Part shown: positions 16,710-26,516 of the stretch, piece by piece | Layout of the letters: each line of letters opens with the position of its first letter | Position numbering within the stretch: position 1 is the first letter of the stretch | Source: an uncultured Prevotellaceae bacterium | GTDB lineage: Bacteria > Bacteroidota > Bacteroidia > Bacteroidales > Bacteroidaceae | DNA length: 64,000 bases | Assembly (NCBI GenBank): GCA_902792635.1 | Contig: CADBAG010000006.1 | Span: 1-64,000 of the forward strand | Reading direction: 5' to 3' | Notes under the pieces: generated by a model | Seen by the model: only the letters and a program-made list of their open reading frames with translations | What the model was told of the DNA's origin: nothing | Databases searched by the model: none | Position numbers and translations under genes: made by a program

Positions 16710-19379
16710 TTACATTGCTTCCTTCTTCTCTTTCTGGTACTCGCGGGGTGTCATTCCGAAGCGTTTGCGGAAGCACTTGCCGAAATAGCCGGTGTCGGAG
16801 AACCCACAGTGGAAGGCGACATCCTGAATGGGCAGGTCGGTCGTCTTCAGTAGGTCGATAGCATGGGAGAGGCGACGCTCCTTGACATAGTCCTTCGGGG
16901 CCATGCCCGTGAGGCTCTTCATGCGTTTGAAGAACGTGCTGCGGCTCATGCCGAGCTCCTTGGCGATGCTCTCTATCTCAAAGCTGTCGTCTTCAAGATG
17001 CCTGTCAATGAAGTTCTTCACTCGTTCCAGAAACGCCTTGTCTTGCTGCTGGAGGTAGAACTGTTTCTTAAACTCTGTCAGTCTTGACTGCACATAGAGG
17101 TCATTCTTCAGTCGGATCTGGTATTTGGCATAGCGGATGGCAAAATAGATGGCCGTCAGTAAGAGCAGGGCATAGAGAGTGTATGCCCACCACGTAGCCC
17201 ACCAGGGCGGCAGGATGATGAGGGTGAGGCGCCGTGTGCCCTGATGAAGCGGATTGGCGGCATCGGTAGCCTTGACCACGAAGGTGTAGGTCCCCGGCGG
17301 CACATTGGTGTAGGAAGCTATACGGCTGTGTCCGTTGTGGTGCCAGTCTTCGTCGTAGCCTTCCAACCGATAGTCGTAGATGACCCGGTTGTTGCCAAGG
17401 GAACTGAGCCCTGCAAACTCTAACTGGAACATCCGCTGGTCGTGCCGGAGCGTGATGGTGTCGGCATATTCGATGGCAGAATGTATCGGAGCCGGGTCAT
17501 GCAGTGCCCGGATGTCGGCATTGTTCACCCGACATCCGACGATGAAGACAGGCAGCCGACCTTCGTTGGCTCTCAGACGGGCCGGGTCAAAGGCGATGAT
17601 GCCCGATTTGGTACCGATCCATATCAGCCCGTTCTGACAGGTGAGGATAGAGGCTTCTTCCACTTCCACGTTGGGGAATCCCTCACTGCTTCCGAACGTC
17701 CTGATCCTTCCTTTAGGCGGGCTGAAACACGACACGGCACTGCCGTTGCACAGCCAGATCCGTCCTTGCCGGTCTTCGGTCATGGAGAGGATGACGTCGT
17801 TGTGCAACCCCTCAGCTGTGCCATAAGTGGTGAACGATGGTTGTCCAGGATGGTCGGTGGAGGCGTGGAGCAGACTGAACCCACCACCAAAGGTGCACAT
17901 CCAGATGTTCTCATGGCTGTCGCGGTAGAGATTATACACATCGGTGTTGGCAAGGGTGCTGGTGCGCGTGCGGCGACAGGTGCTGAACCGGATGTCGGAA
18001 GGGCGGCGGAACCGCATATCGAACGACATCAGACCGTCTATCGTCCCTACCCACATACGTCCCTGCCGGTCTTCTACCATGTTTCTCACTTCAAGATAGA
18101 GACCGTATCCCGGGTAATGGGTGAAGCCGTTATGACTGTTGTAGAAAACCGTCTTGCCTCGTTGGCGTGCCATGAGGTTGAGTCCGCCGTCGAGCGTCCC
18201 CACCCAGATGCGTAGCCTCCGGTCCTCATAGGTGAAATAGACGTTGTTACCGCTGAGCGAGGTCTTATCGTTGATGTCGTGTTTGTAATGGATAAAGTTC
18301 CAACTGTCTTTGCCGTCAGGAATGGCTTCGACAAGTCCGTCACCTTTCGTGGAGAGCCACAGATGGTGCCGGTGATCCTCCATAATATGATAGACACTGC
18401 CGATATGATATTGGGCATAGTCGTAAGTCTTGAGTATGGCGCCTCGTGCATCGAGCACAAGGAGTTTCTTGCTGCGTAAGCCGGCGAGGATACGGCCGTC
18501 GCGGAGCTGGAAAAGGGCTTTCACACCGTCGCGTGCTTCGAGAGGCAATGGGATCAGTCGGAACTGTGGGATAGGAGTGATGATCTGATAGACGCCATCG
18601 CCGGTGCCTAACCATTCCACGTGGTCACGGCTCATGCTACGGTCAAAGACCGTCTGACCAGAGATCGAAGGCAAAGAAGAAGCAACGTTATGGGTTTTCT
18701 GCTGCATGTATGAACGCCATTGCAGTTTGCTCCATTGCCGGTTGGCTGTCGGCTCCACAAAAATATGGTAAGCACTGTCCACCCATATTGCGTCCTTATT
18801 GGTGACAACAAAGATCGGGCGGCGCAGCTGGTTGTTAGACGAATCAACATATCCACGGCTGTTGGCTAATAGATGCAGGCTGACAGTACCTTGTGCCGTC
18901 GTGGAGGCGGCAATGAGGTTCTTGTCTTTTGTCAGCAAGGCGATGCGGCCGCCGCAGATAGGCTGGATCTTAATGATCTGGAGATTGTGTGAGAGATGTT
19001 TGAGTTGGTCGAAGACAAGCATAAACCGCTCCTGCCGTTTGAAGAAGACGTATAGTTTCCAGTCGAGAGTCTTGATCCAGATATTGCCTTGCCCGTCTTC
19101 GGCGATGGTCTCGATCTTTCGTGGCGGCTGGTCGGAGAACGGCGAGAAGGCCGTGGTATAGTTCTTGAACCGTGTGCCGTCGAAGCGAGACAGACCATAC
19201 CATGTGCCGAACCAGACGAAGCCGTCGCGGTCGCATAGGGTACTGTAGACGATGTTGTTGGGCAGGCCTTGCTCAACGGTATAATGATTGATGATGCGGC
19301 CTCCCAGACTTGACTGGGCAAGGGAGAGGCCGCATCTTAGTAAGAGGATGATCAGCAGAATAGTTTTGCATTGCTTCAT
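16710..19379 (-). CDS. Membrane-spanning AraC-type regulator with Reg_prop/Y_Y_Y sensor, no kinase
   Basis: 889-residue regulator. An upstream TTG exists at 19397, but the ATG at 19379 gives the better signal peptide. The periplasmic part has repeated two-component-propeller motifs (FVWFGTWYGLSRFDG, HLWLSTKGDGLVEAI, RIWVGTLDGGLNLM, RMWVGTIDGLMSFD, LIWIGTKSGIIAFDP), then a Y_Y_Y domain (IYDYRLEGYDEDWHH...YTNVPPGTYTFVVKA). One membrane helix (WWAYTLYALLLLTAIYFAIRY, broken here: WWAYTLYALLL then LTAIYFAIRY) leads after a ~40-residue linker to an AraC DNA-binding domain (SIAKELGMSRSTFFKRMKSL, AFHCGFSDTGYFGKCFRKRFG). HisKA, HATPase and receiver domains of hybrid two-component systems (~1300-1400 residues) are absent. 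It probably senses a pectic oligosaccharide and acts directly on DNA from the membrane. It starts 18 bp after the GH2 gene. Confidence 0.88.
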   Translation of the reverse strand: MKQCKTILLIILLLRCGLSLAQSSLGGRIINHYTVEQGLPNNIVYSTLCDRDGFVWFGTWYGLSRFDGTRFKNYTTAFSPFSDQPPRKIETIAEDGQGNIWIKTLDWKLYVFFKRQERFMLVFDQLKHLSHNLQIIKIQPICGGRIALLTKDKNLIAASTTAQGTVSLHLLANSRGYVDSSNNQLRRPIFVVTNKDAIWVDSAYHIFVEPTANRQWSKLQWRSYMQQKTHNVASSLPSISGQTVFDRSMSRDHVEWLGTGDGVYQIITPIPQFRLIPLPLEARDGVKALFQLRDGRILAGLRSKKLLVLDARGAILKTYDYAQYHIGSVYHIMEDHRHHLWLSTKGDGLVEAIPDGKDSWNFIHYKHDINDKTSLSGNNVYFTYEDRRLRIWVGTLDGGLNLMARQRGKTVFYNSHNGFTHYPGYGLYLEVRNMVEDRQGRMWVGTIDGLMSFDMRFRRPSDIRFSTCRRTRTSTLANTDVYNLYRDSHENIWMCTFGGGFSLLHASTDHPGQPSFTTYGTAEGLHNDVILSMTEDRQGRIWLCNGSAVSCFSPPKGRIRTFGSSEGFPNVEVEEASILTCQNGLIWIGTKSGIIAFDPARLRANEGRLPVFIVGCRVNNADIRALHDPAPIHSAIEYADTITLRHDQRMFQLEFAGLSSLGNNRVIYDYRLEGYDEDWHHNGHSRIASYTNVPPGTYTFVVKATDAANPLHQGTRRLTLIILPPWWATWWAYTLYALLLLTAIYFAIRYAKYQIRLKNDLYVQSRLTEFKKQFYLQQQDKAFLERVKNFIDRHLEDDSFEIESIAKELGMSRSTFFKRMKSLTGMAPKDYVKERRLSHAIDLLKTTDLPIQDVAFHCGFSDTGYFGKCFRKRFGMTPREYQKEKKEAM

Positions 19380-19397
19380 GCATGCAAAAGTACGCAA

Positions 19398-21968
19398 TTA
19401 TTTCGATATTCCGAAGTCTGCCTGCTGATCTTCTACTTCTTTTAATATCAGATTCTTTTCTTTCTCAGAGATATTGCTTTTGGCAGACGTCTGCTTAACT
19501 GAGACCTGTCTCGTCGTTGTCGTGGCTTGTCCTGCAGCCTCGCAGAAAGCACCTGTTGCCGGCACACTCTCGATATCGAGGTCGGCAGGGGAGGGCGCAT
19601 GGACACCGGGGAACTGTACCTCGGCATGGACATGGATCTTTCCGGCCCGGCGTGTTGCCTGGATAAGTGCTGGTGCTGAGCCCCATTCGACAGCGCGTGG
19701 GTTGGCGTTGATGCCGGCGTCATCGCCGATGAGGCGTCCCTCGCCGGTGACCGTGAAGCGGATATTCTCTTTCGCGAGTCGCCGCACGTTGCCACTGTCG
19801 TCCGTCACTTCACACACCACGACGATGAAGTCGGAGCCATCGGCCACGAGTTTCTTGCCTTCCTCGTCGGCATACAAGCGCAGTCTCGTGCTCCGGCGTG
19901 AAGGCATGCGCTCTTCCTGGCACACGACCTTGCCGTTGATGATACCTTCTGCCGTCATCTTCACTTTCTGCCAGGCTTTCTTGTTGTAACTGTAGGAGCG
20001 TGCCTCCCAGAAGTTCCAGACCTTCGGGAAGATGACGGGAGCGGAGAACTGCGGGTAGTCGTCCTTTGCCAATGTGCAGCCTTGCGGTTGGTGGCGCACG
20101 GGCAGTGTCCAGCTCTTGGCACCGTCGTAGAGCGACAGGCGCACACTGTCACAGTTGGAGAACACCACGACATCACTGTCGGAGAACTGTGTCATCTCGT
20201 GGGCGATATGTACCATCGGCTGTGCTCCGTCGCTCACGGCGCGCTGGGCAGCGAAGAACGTCTGTACGGTCTTCGGCTGGCGGAACGCATCGTAGTCGCC
20301 GCCCCAGTAAGGGTCGGGGTGGTAGCCGCGTTGGTGGTCGAAGGGATGCCACTGACAGCCACCGATGAACTGGCCATGACTCTGGTACATCTCCTCTGTG
20401 GTCTTAGCCAATGACAATGCCTGCACGAGCATCGGCCGCTCGCCCCAGCTGCGCGATGAACGGTTGAGGCAGTTCTGACCATACCAGTCGTCGACATACT
20501 CGCCAAACTCACGGGTGAAGATGCACTGCCGGGGAGCGTCGGCCTTGTCCTCGTCGCCCGGCCAGCCATAGACGACATCGTAGTTGTCTTTCACGCCTGC
20601 GCTCCTTGTGTCGGCAGCAGCCACGGGCCGTCCCGCATAAGGATATTCGTCGCGGGTGATCTGCAGGGCCTTGAGGGCGAACGACTTCGGGAAATGGGTC
20701 TCGTTGAGGATCGGCTCCCACATCAGTACCGACGGGTGGTTGCGGTCGCGCCGTATCATCTCACGGTTGTTCTGCAGCACCCGGCTTTCGAAGATCGTGT
20801 CTTCCCCGTTCCAATATTGCCAGCCGGGCGTGGCGACGATGACGAAGAGCCCGAGCTCATCGCAGGCATCCATGAAGGCAGGGTCCATCGGACAGTGGGC
20901 GGCACGGATGATGTTGAACCCACAGTCTTTCAGTCGTTTGGCATCACGCCATTGCTGACTGTTAGGTACGGCATTGCCCACATAGGCGAAGTCCTGGTGA
21001 CGGTTAGCACCGATCAGTTGCCGGTAACGGCGTCCGTTGAGCCAGAACCCGTCCTTGCCGCGAAACTCGCAGCTTCGCAGTCCGAGGCGTGTCATGCCGC
21101 CATCGAGTGTCGTGCTGCCTTCTTTGATACGGGTCTCCAAGCGGTAGAGCGATGGCTGCTCGGGACTCCATAGGGATGGATGACTGACGGTGACACACTG
21201 CTCAACGGTCTGCTGGCTCTGTGCTGCCACGGTAGCTTTCGTCCGGAAGGTCTTGACCGCCTTGCCATCAGGTGCGATGAGCGTCTGTTCCACGGTGATG
21301 GTCTTGGGTCTGTTAAGATCGTTGCGTACCTCTGTGTTGACGAAGACGACCGCTTTCTTCTCGTTCACGTCGCCATAATGGACGAATAGTCCGCCGCCGG
21401 CTGTCCGGTTGGCTTCTATGACATCGGAGATATGGACGGGGTTACGGGCGATGAGCCACACATCGCGGTAGATGCCGCCGTGGTAGGCAAAGTCGAGGGC
21501 GATCTGTCGTTTCCCCGGTGGCACGAGGTTGTCGTCACTGTTGTCGGTCATCACGGCGATGGTGCACGAGTCGCCTTTCCTCACGTTGTAGGCGTCGAGG
21601 TTGACGAGGAAGGGGAGGTAGCCGCCATAGTGCTTGAGGGCGAGGCGTCCGTTGACATAGACGTTCTGTTTGCCCATGGCTCCTTCGAAATAGACCGTCA
21701 GATGGTTGTCGGGAGCGATGAAGGTCTTGCGGTACCAGGCTGGTCCTTGGTAGTTGCGGCCGCCACTGGCCTCTGCTGGCTCGAGCTTGACGCAGTGGGG
21801 GAGGTTGACGATGTCTGTCTCTTTCTCGCGACTGAACTGCCAGCCCGTATTGAAGTTCCATACGCGCCGTCCCTGGTTTTTCATCGGGAAGAATCCGGCA
21901 ACGGAACAGTCCTGTGCCGTGGCGTGCAAAGCCATTATAAGCAAAAAGATAGAGAGAATGTTTCGCAT
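19398..21968 (-). CDS. GH2 family glycoside hydrolase (beta-galactosidase-like)
   Basis: 856-residue exported enzyme, signal peptide about 1-18 (LLIMALHATAQ). The GH2 layout is clear: sugar-binding jelly roll (WYRKTFIAPDNHLTVYFEGAMGKQNVYVNG), immunoglobulin-like domain, then a TIM barrel from LIGANRHQDFAYVG. The acid/base glutamate is read in WEPILNETHFP (about residue 423) and the nucleophile in FTREFGEYVDD (about 486). C-terminal beta domains follow. The acid motif ILNE differs from the NE of classical LacZ (SLGNE), so the sugar specificity is uncertain: beta-galactosidase, beta-glucuronidase or galacturonidase are all possible in a pectin locus. It sits 4 bp after the esterase gene and 18 bp before the regulator, in one probable operon. 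Confidence 0.88.
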   Translation of the reverse strand: MRNILSIFLLIMALHATAQDCSVAGFFPMKNQGRRVWNFNTGWQFSREKETDIVNLPHCVKLEPAEASGGRNYQGPAWYRKTFIAPDNHLTVYFEGAMGKQNVYVNGRLALKHYGGYLPFLVNLDAYNVRKGDSCTIAVMTDNSDDNLVPPGKRQIALDFAYHGGIYRDVWLIARNPVHISDVIEANRTAGGGLFVHYGDVNEKKAVVFVNTEVRNDLNRPKTITVEQTLIAPDGKAVKTFRTKATVAAQSQQTVEQCVTVSHPSLWSPEQPSLYRLETRIKEGSTTLDGGMTRLGLRSCEFRGKDGFWLNGRRYRQLIGANRHQDFAYVGNAVPNSQQWRDAKRLKDCGFNIIRAAHCPMDPAFMDACDELGLFVIVATPGWQYWNGEDTIFESRVLQNNREMIRRDRNHPSVLMWEPILNETHFPKSFALKALQITRDEYPYAGRPVAAADTRSAGVKDNYDVVYGWPGDEDKADAPRQCIFTREFGEYVDDWYGQNCLNRSSRSWGERPMLVQALSLAKTTEEMYQSHGQFIGGCQWHPFDHQRGYHPDPYWGGDYDAFRQPKTVQTFFAAQRAVSDGAQPMVHIAHEMTQFSDSDVVVFSNCDSVRLSLYDGAKSWTLPVRHQPQGCTLAKDDYPQFSAPVIFPKVWNFWEARSYSYNKKAWQKVKMTAEGIINGKVVCQEERMPSRRSTRLRLYADEEGKKLVADGSDFIVVVCEVTDDSGNVRRLAKENIRFTVTGEGRLIGDDAGINANPRAVEWGSAPALIQATRRAGKIHVHAEVQFPGVHAPSPADLDIESVPATGAFCEAAGQATTTTRQVSVKQTSAKSNISEKEKNLILKEVEDQQADFGISK

Positions 21969-21972
21969 AATA

Positions 21973-23391
21973 TTATTGTTTTGTTCTGAATGAGCTCACG
22001 GGCAGTCCATCGTGGAAGAGGTCGCCCTCGACCCAGTTGTGAAAGGCATAACGTACGGCGACGGGGTGCTGTACCTCATGGCTGTGGACATAGACGCGGT
22101 TGCGGTTGATCCAGGCATCGGCTTGTTTCCAATGGATGTTGTCATCGCTGATCTCGAAGTTCTGACTTGTCGTGCCATTGTTGAAATAGACCCACTCCTT
22201 GCTGCGGTCGAAGGCCACGACAGCCGTGTCGTTGCGGAAGGTGACATTGCTGTATACGGCAAACTCCGGCAGGCCTTGTTGACCATAGGTGTGGGCGAGT
22301 GCGAGGAGTGCTAATCGCTCACCTGCGATGCGTTTCTTTCTCGGGTGTATGCCATAGCGCAGACCGGCATCGAGGAGCACGGCCATGCGCGCATTGGGGA
22401 TCTGTTGCTCGGCTATCATCTGCTGCTCGCGGAGAAGGGCCGAGTTGGTGGTGTCATCGATGAGCGTGTAGTCGTAAGGCGCTATCTGTGCATAGTAGAA
22501 CGGGAAGTTGCCCTCGCCCCATTGGCTGCGCCAGCCTCGTACCATCGCCGTGAGGAGGTCGGCGTAATAACTGTATCTCGGCACGTTGTCTTCTCCCTGA
22601 TACCAGATAGCTCCGCGCATCGTCATGCCGATGAGCGGATGGAGCATGCCGTTGTAAAGAGCGGTGGGACAACGCTGCTGTAGCTTTTCAACATCGGTCT
22701 GCTGGATGGTCTGTCTCACTTGTGGGAAGGCTTTGAGCCAGTCGGCAGCCATCCACGCCTCACAGGCGCTGCCGCCCCAACAGCACACCACGAGTCCCAC
22801 GGGCACGCGGAGGTTCTGTCGCAGGGCTTGTCCGAAGAAATAAGCCGTAGCACTGAAGTTGCGCAACGAGGCCGAGGTCGTCGGTTGCCACTCGCCGGTG
22901 ACGTCGTCGACGGGAGTGAGACTGGCGTGTCGTTGGACGGTGAAGAGTCGGAGCTGCGGGTCGTCACAGTGGAGCAGTGTCTCGAGCATGCCGTCCACGG
23001 GCTGTCCTTTGAATCCTTTCATAGGCATCTCCATGTTGCTCTGTCCACTGCACAGCCATAGTTCGCCGATGAGGACATCCTTGACAGTGAGCACGCTGTC
23101 GGTATGGTCGTTGAGCGTCAACCGGTATGGCCCTCCGGCTTTCGGAGTCTTCACAGTCAGCGTCCAGCGACCTTCGCTATTGGCCTTTATCGTATGCTTC
23201 TGCTGGTCCCACGATGTCGTGATGGTGACGTTGTGGTTCTTTGCCGCCGTGCCCCAGAGATGGCAGTCGGCCTGTTGTTGCAGTACCATGCCATCGGAGA
23301 AGATCCGCGGGAGTGTGACTTTCGCGGTGACCGAGATACTTCCTAAGAGTATGGCGGACAAAGAAATGATGAGTTTCGATGGTTTATGCAT
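21973..23391 (-). CDS. Sialate O-acetylesterase-like carbohydrate esterase
   Basis: 472-residue exported SGNH-type esterase (signal peptide ending SVTAK, about 1-24). The nucleophile lies in LWLCSGQSNMEMP (Ser118), and the downstream Asp/His block is DAGLRYGIHPRKKRIAGERLA, both canonical for the SASA family. An N-terminal beta-domain (LPRIFSDGMVLQQ) and an inserted immunoglobulin-like domain are typical. In pectin loci these proteins usually deacetylate acetylated uronic acids or rhamnose rather than sialic acid, so I infer pectin or RG acetylesterase activity. It lies 11 bp after GH106 and 4 bp before GH2. Confidence 0.87.
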   Translation of the reverse strand: MHKPSKLIISLSAILLGSISVTAKVTLPRIFSDGMVLQQQADCHLWGTAAKNHNVTITTSWDQQKHTIKANSEGRWTLTVKTPKAGGPYRLTLNDHTDSVLTVKDVLIGELWLCSGQSNMEMPMKGFKGQPVDGMLETLLHCDDPQLRLFTVQRHASLTPVDDVTGEWQPTTSASLRNFSATAYFFGQALRQNLRVPVGLVVCCWGGSACEAWMAADWLKAFPQVRQTIQQTDVEKLQQRCPTALYNGMLHPLIGMTMRGAIWYQGEDNVPRYSYYADLLTAMVRGWRSQWGEGNFPFYYAQIAPYDYTLIDDTTNSALLREQQMIAEQQIPNARMAVLLDAGLRYGIHPRKKRIAGERLALLALAHTYGQQGLPEFAVYSNVTFRNDTAVVAFDRSKEWVYFNNGTTSQNFEISDDNIHWKQADAWINRNRVYVHSHEVQHPVAVRYAFHNWVEGDLFHDGLPVSSFRTKQ

Positions 23392-23402
23392 TGGTGTTAT
23401 TG

Positions 23403-26400
23403 TTATTTTATAATAGATATTTGTGGCCAGGGAGAGATTCCCGAGGTGCGGCTTCTGTATTTCCCATTCGTCCAGATCCCTGCATAGAGTGGGGTGCCAC
23501 GGTCTGCTCCTCGGAGGGCGTTATCCCATGTGTTGACGATGGTGATGCGGAACGTATTGGGACCGTCTCGCAAGGCGCGGGTGATGTCGGCCTCATAAGG
23601 AGCTGTCCACACCGTGCCGCAGTCGATGCCGTTGACATTCACCGTCACGAGATGATGACTGTCGCCTACGGGCAGGACGATGCGGCCCTTGGGCTTGTGC
23701 AGTGTGAGCGTCTTGGAGTAAATGATATGTCCACTGTAATATTTCTCTCTGCCGTTCGGCTCAAGACGCACTGCCCATCCTTTCAACGGCAGCTGGAGCG
23801 GTGTTGTTTTTCCTTGATGGCTACGCTTTAGCGCCTGCGGCAGTCGGTGGTTGGAGAGCAGGATGAAGCAGGAGCCGTAGGCAGCGAGGTCGACCTGCAA
23901 CTCTGTGCGGCCGTTGCGGTGGCTGACCGGCAACTCCATGTATGTGCTGTCCACAGGCTGGAAGTAGAGGGCATACTTGAACTGTCCGCGGAAAGATATT
24001 GGAGAGGTGCGAGCCGTACTGTCTTGGTTCGTAAGGAAATAGATCTCTTCCGGGTCTGAGGCTTGGCGATGAGCGGATGAGCTCATTGTGCGGTGGGCAA
24101 AGCCGATGTCTGCCGGCACCTCAGCATCTCTCTCGATGCCGAGGCTGCGGAGGTTGTCTTGCGTATAAGGTTGATCAATGACGATGACACCGTTGCGTCG
24201 GCATTCCGCTATCTTTTCCCGTATCTCTTTTGACAGCGCACCCGTTGGGTTCATCTTCGTCTTCCCTGGGAGCACGAGGGCACGATAGGCGACACCGCCC
24301 GGCATCGTGATCGTGCCGTCCTTGATGACGGCCTCGTGGAGCAGAGCGTCGGCGTTCATCGAATCGTAGTGATAACCATGGAGACAGTTGACCCAGTCTT
24401 TCATGTCTAAGATTCCTTTGACATGGCGCACCCCGACAGGGCTCTCTTCCATCGTCACGCCTCCGGAGGCAAGTCGTTGCTGCTCCTGCTCGAGACGGTC
24501 AGTACCGAAGAGTCCCGGGAGAATCGCCGTGAGGCGGTCGGGTGTGAGGGCGCGTCGCGGCATCTCCTCTCCTGTGAACACGGCGAGGTCGACGACGGGC
24601 GTGCCTTTCTGCAGCCACTGCTGACAGCGCCGGATATAATCGACGAAGGCGCGGCTCTCGGGAAACCACGTGTTGTCACGTTGGAAGAACAGACCGATGC
24701 CGTCGAGCGTCATGCCCGGCTTGCGGTCCATCCATGGGTTGTGCGCCATGACGTGAAACACGAGGCGGTTTAAGCCTAAGGCATACTCGCGGTCGAGGAG
24801 CGGCTTGAGCATCGCCGGCGTCTCGTCCCATGTGCCACGGAGCTCTGTGAACCCTTCCGCCTGGATGATGTCCTTGCCATAGAGATGGGCGCCACTGATG
24901 GCGTCGAGCATGTCGGCTGGCTTGTCATGGGTCGGCGAGCGGAACCAGAACTCGCCCATGGGGCGGTCGCTGAGGCGGTAGTGCTCCATGCCGTCGGCGA
25001 TGAAGGTCGGGGCGATGCTCTCGTGCGTCACGGTCTTGCCCCATTCGTCGGCCCGCTCTTTGATGGTCTGGAAGAACACGTCGCGCACAAGGTCGTTGAC
25101 GGTGAGGCGGATATCCCGCAGTACCTGCTCACTGCGCTCCGTGCTCTCCACGGTGTAGCCGGCATAGACGGGTAGGTAAGGCATCAGGTCGTAGCCGCGC
25201 CGCTGGCGGAAAGCCGCCGCGAAGTCTGCGCCCCAGTTCTGTGTGCCACACTCCCAACTGTCGATATGCAAGCCTTTGACGACTTCGGCGTGAGGCCGTT
25301 GGAGAAACAGCGCGTACCAGTTGTCGAGGAGCTTCCGTGTTGCCTCGCGGGAGAACTTGTCGGCTTCCAACCCTTTGCCGCCTCCGCCCGTGGCGTTCTC
25401 CCGACCGGTGGAGGTGTGACCGAAGCGGAGGATGCGGACGTTGCCGCTGAGACTACCGTTTGCTGCCACGACACGGTTGCCCTGGAGCGTGAGTGTGATC
25501 GGCGAGGCGGTGAGGCAGTCACGGTCCTTGACCTTTATGGGCTTTGTGGCGGCAGTGCGCCAGGAGGTTCCGCTTTTGCCTTCCCACTGGTCGATGCGCG
25601 GCTCGTCGGAGACGATGAGTTGTTTGACTTTTAATACGGGGCTCCATTTGGCGGCATCAAGGTCCTCGCTTCCGGGCTCGTTGCCTTTGGGCGTCCAGGA
25701 GAAACGGAGAAGGCGTGTCGTCATGTTGGGGATAGCGAAGGTGAAAGACGGACCATACGACTGCCACCCCTGGCGCGGAGGTGTGAGCTGATAAGTGCCC
25801 GTGACCTGTTTTCCGTCGTCGCTGAGCGCCTCTATCTTCAGTCGCTGCCCTTGAATGTTATTCCCCGAAGGGATGACTTGCAGACTGCGGATTGCGTGTT
25901 TTGCGCCAAGGTCTATGGTCCATGCCGTGTCGTGCTTACAACGGATGGAGTGGGTGAGGAGGGGTCGTTGCCAAGGTCTTTCCACATTATTATATGCGTA
26001 GCAGACGATGTCCTGATAATAGTCACGAACGGTCTCGGGTTGTTTCAGCGTCATGCCGATGACCTCCTGAGCCGGGACGATGGTGTCGGTCCATACCACT
26101 TTCTGCATGCTCTCTGCCGGCGTGATGGCGGGGCTCCCCGCTAAGGCGAAGCCGTCACTGATATGGATACCGATGCTGAGGCTGAGCGAGTCGGCCACGC
26201 GGAACGTCTCGTCGATACAGTCCCAGAACGCGGGCGTGAGCTGGTCGGCGGTGCCGTGAAACTGTGGGGCATCTTTACTGCTGCGTATCGGCATGAGGTA
26301 GCAGCCGCCGAGCCCCACGTCTTTCATCGCCTGGAGGTCAGCGCGGATGCCGGCTTTCGACACCGCTCCGTACATCCAGTACCAGAACACGAGCGGCTTG

Positions 26401-26516
26401 GTGGTATCGGTAGCTGCTGTGACGCCTAAGGCTGTGCCCGTGAGCAATGTAGTTGTGCCCAAGACAAGGATGCAGCGCAGCATACGTCTGACGAAAAAGT
26501 GTTGATTATCTTTCAT
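23403..26516 (-). CDS. GH106 alpha-L-rhamnosidase-like enzyme
   Basis: 1037-residue exported enzyme with an N-terminal signal segment (about 1-35). The sequence opens KPLVFWYWMYGAVSKAGIRADLQAM with GLGGCYLMP, the GH106 beginning, followed by the long barrel with LHIDSWECGTQNWGADFAAAF, HESIAPTF, AEGFTELRGTWDETPAMLKPL and NRLVFHVMAHNPW. A C-terminal galactose-binding-like domain follows (TVNVNGIDCGTVWTAPYEADIT). GH106 removes alpha-linked L-rhamnose, for instance from RG-I or the side chains of RG-II. Its start overlaps the upstream GH2 stop as ATGA, so the two are coupled. Length is usual for the family. Confidence 0.9.
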   Translation of the reverse strand: MKDNQHFFVRRMLRCILVLGTTTLLTGTALGVTAATDTTKPLVFWYWMYGAVSKAGIRADLQAMKDVGLGGCYLMPIRSSKDAPQFHGTADQLTPAFWDCIDETFRVADSLSLSIGIHISDGFALAGSPAITPAESMQKVVWTDTIVPAQEVIGMTLKQPETVRDYYQDIVCYAYNNVERPWQRPLLTHSIRCKHDTAWTIDLGAKHAIRSLQVIPSGNNIQGQRLKIEALSDDGKQVTGTYQLTPPRQGWQSYGPSFTFAIPNMTTRLLRFSWTPKGNEPGSEDLDAAKWSPVLKVKQLIVSDEPRIDQWEGKSGTSWRTAATKPIKVKDRDCLTASPITLTLQGNRVVAANGSLSGNVRILRFGHTSTGRENATGGGGKGLEADKFSREATRKLLDNWYALFLQRPHAEVVKGLHIDSWECGTQNWGADFAAAFRQRRGYDLMPYLPVYAGYTVESTERSEQVLRDIRLTVNDLVRDVFFQTIKERADEWGKTVTHESIAPTFIADGMEHYRLSDRPMGEFWFRSPTHDKPADMLDAISGAHLYGKDIIQAEGFTELRGTWDETPAMLKPLLDREYALGLNRLVFHVMAHNPWMDRKPGMTLDGIGLFFQRDNTWFPESRAFVDYIRRCQQWLQKGTPVVDLAVFTGEEMPRRALTPDRLTAILPGLFGTDRLEQEQQRLASGGVTMEESPVGVRHVKGILDMKDWVNCLHGYHYDSMNADALLHEAVIKDGTITMPGGVAYRALVLPGKTKMNPTGALSKEIREKIAECRRNGVIVIDQPYTQDNLRSLGIERDAEVPADIGFAHRTMSSSAHRQASDPEEIYFLTNQDSTARTSPISFRGQFKYALYFQPVDSTYMELPVSHRNGRTELQVDLAAYGSCFILLSNHRLPQALKRSHQGKTTPLQLPLKGWAVRLEPNGREKYYSGHIIYSKTLTLHKPKGRIVLPVGDSHHLVTVNVNGIDCGTVWTAPYEADITRALRDGPNTFRITIVNTWDNALRGADRGTPLYAGIWTNGKYRSRTSGISPWPQISIIK

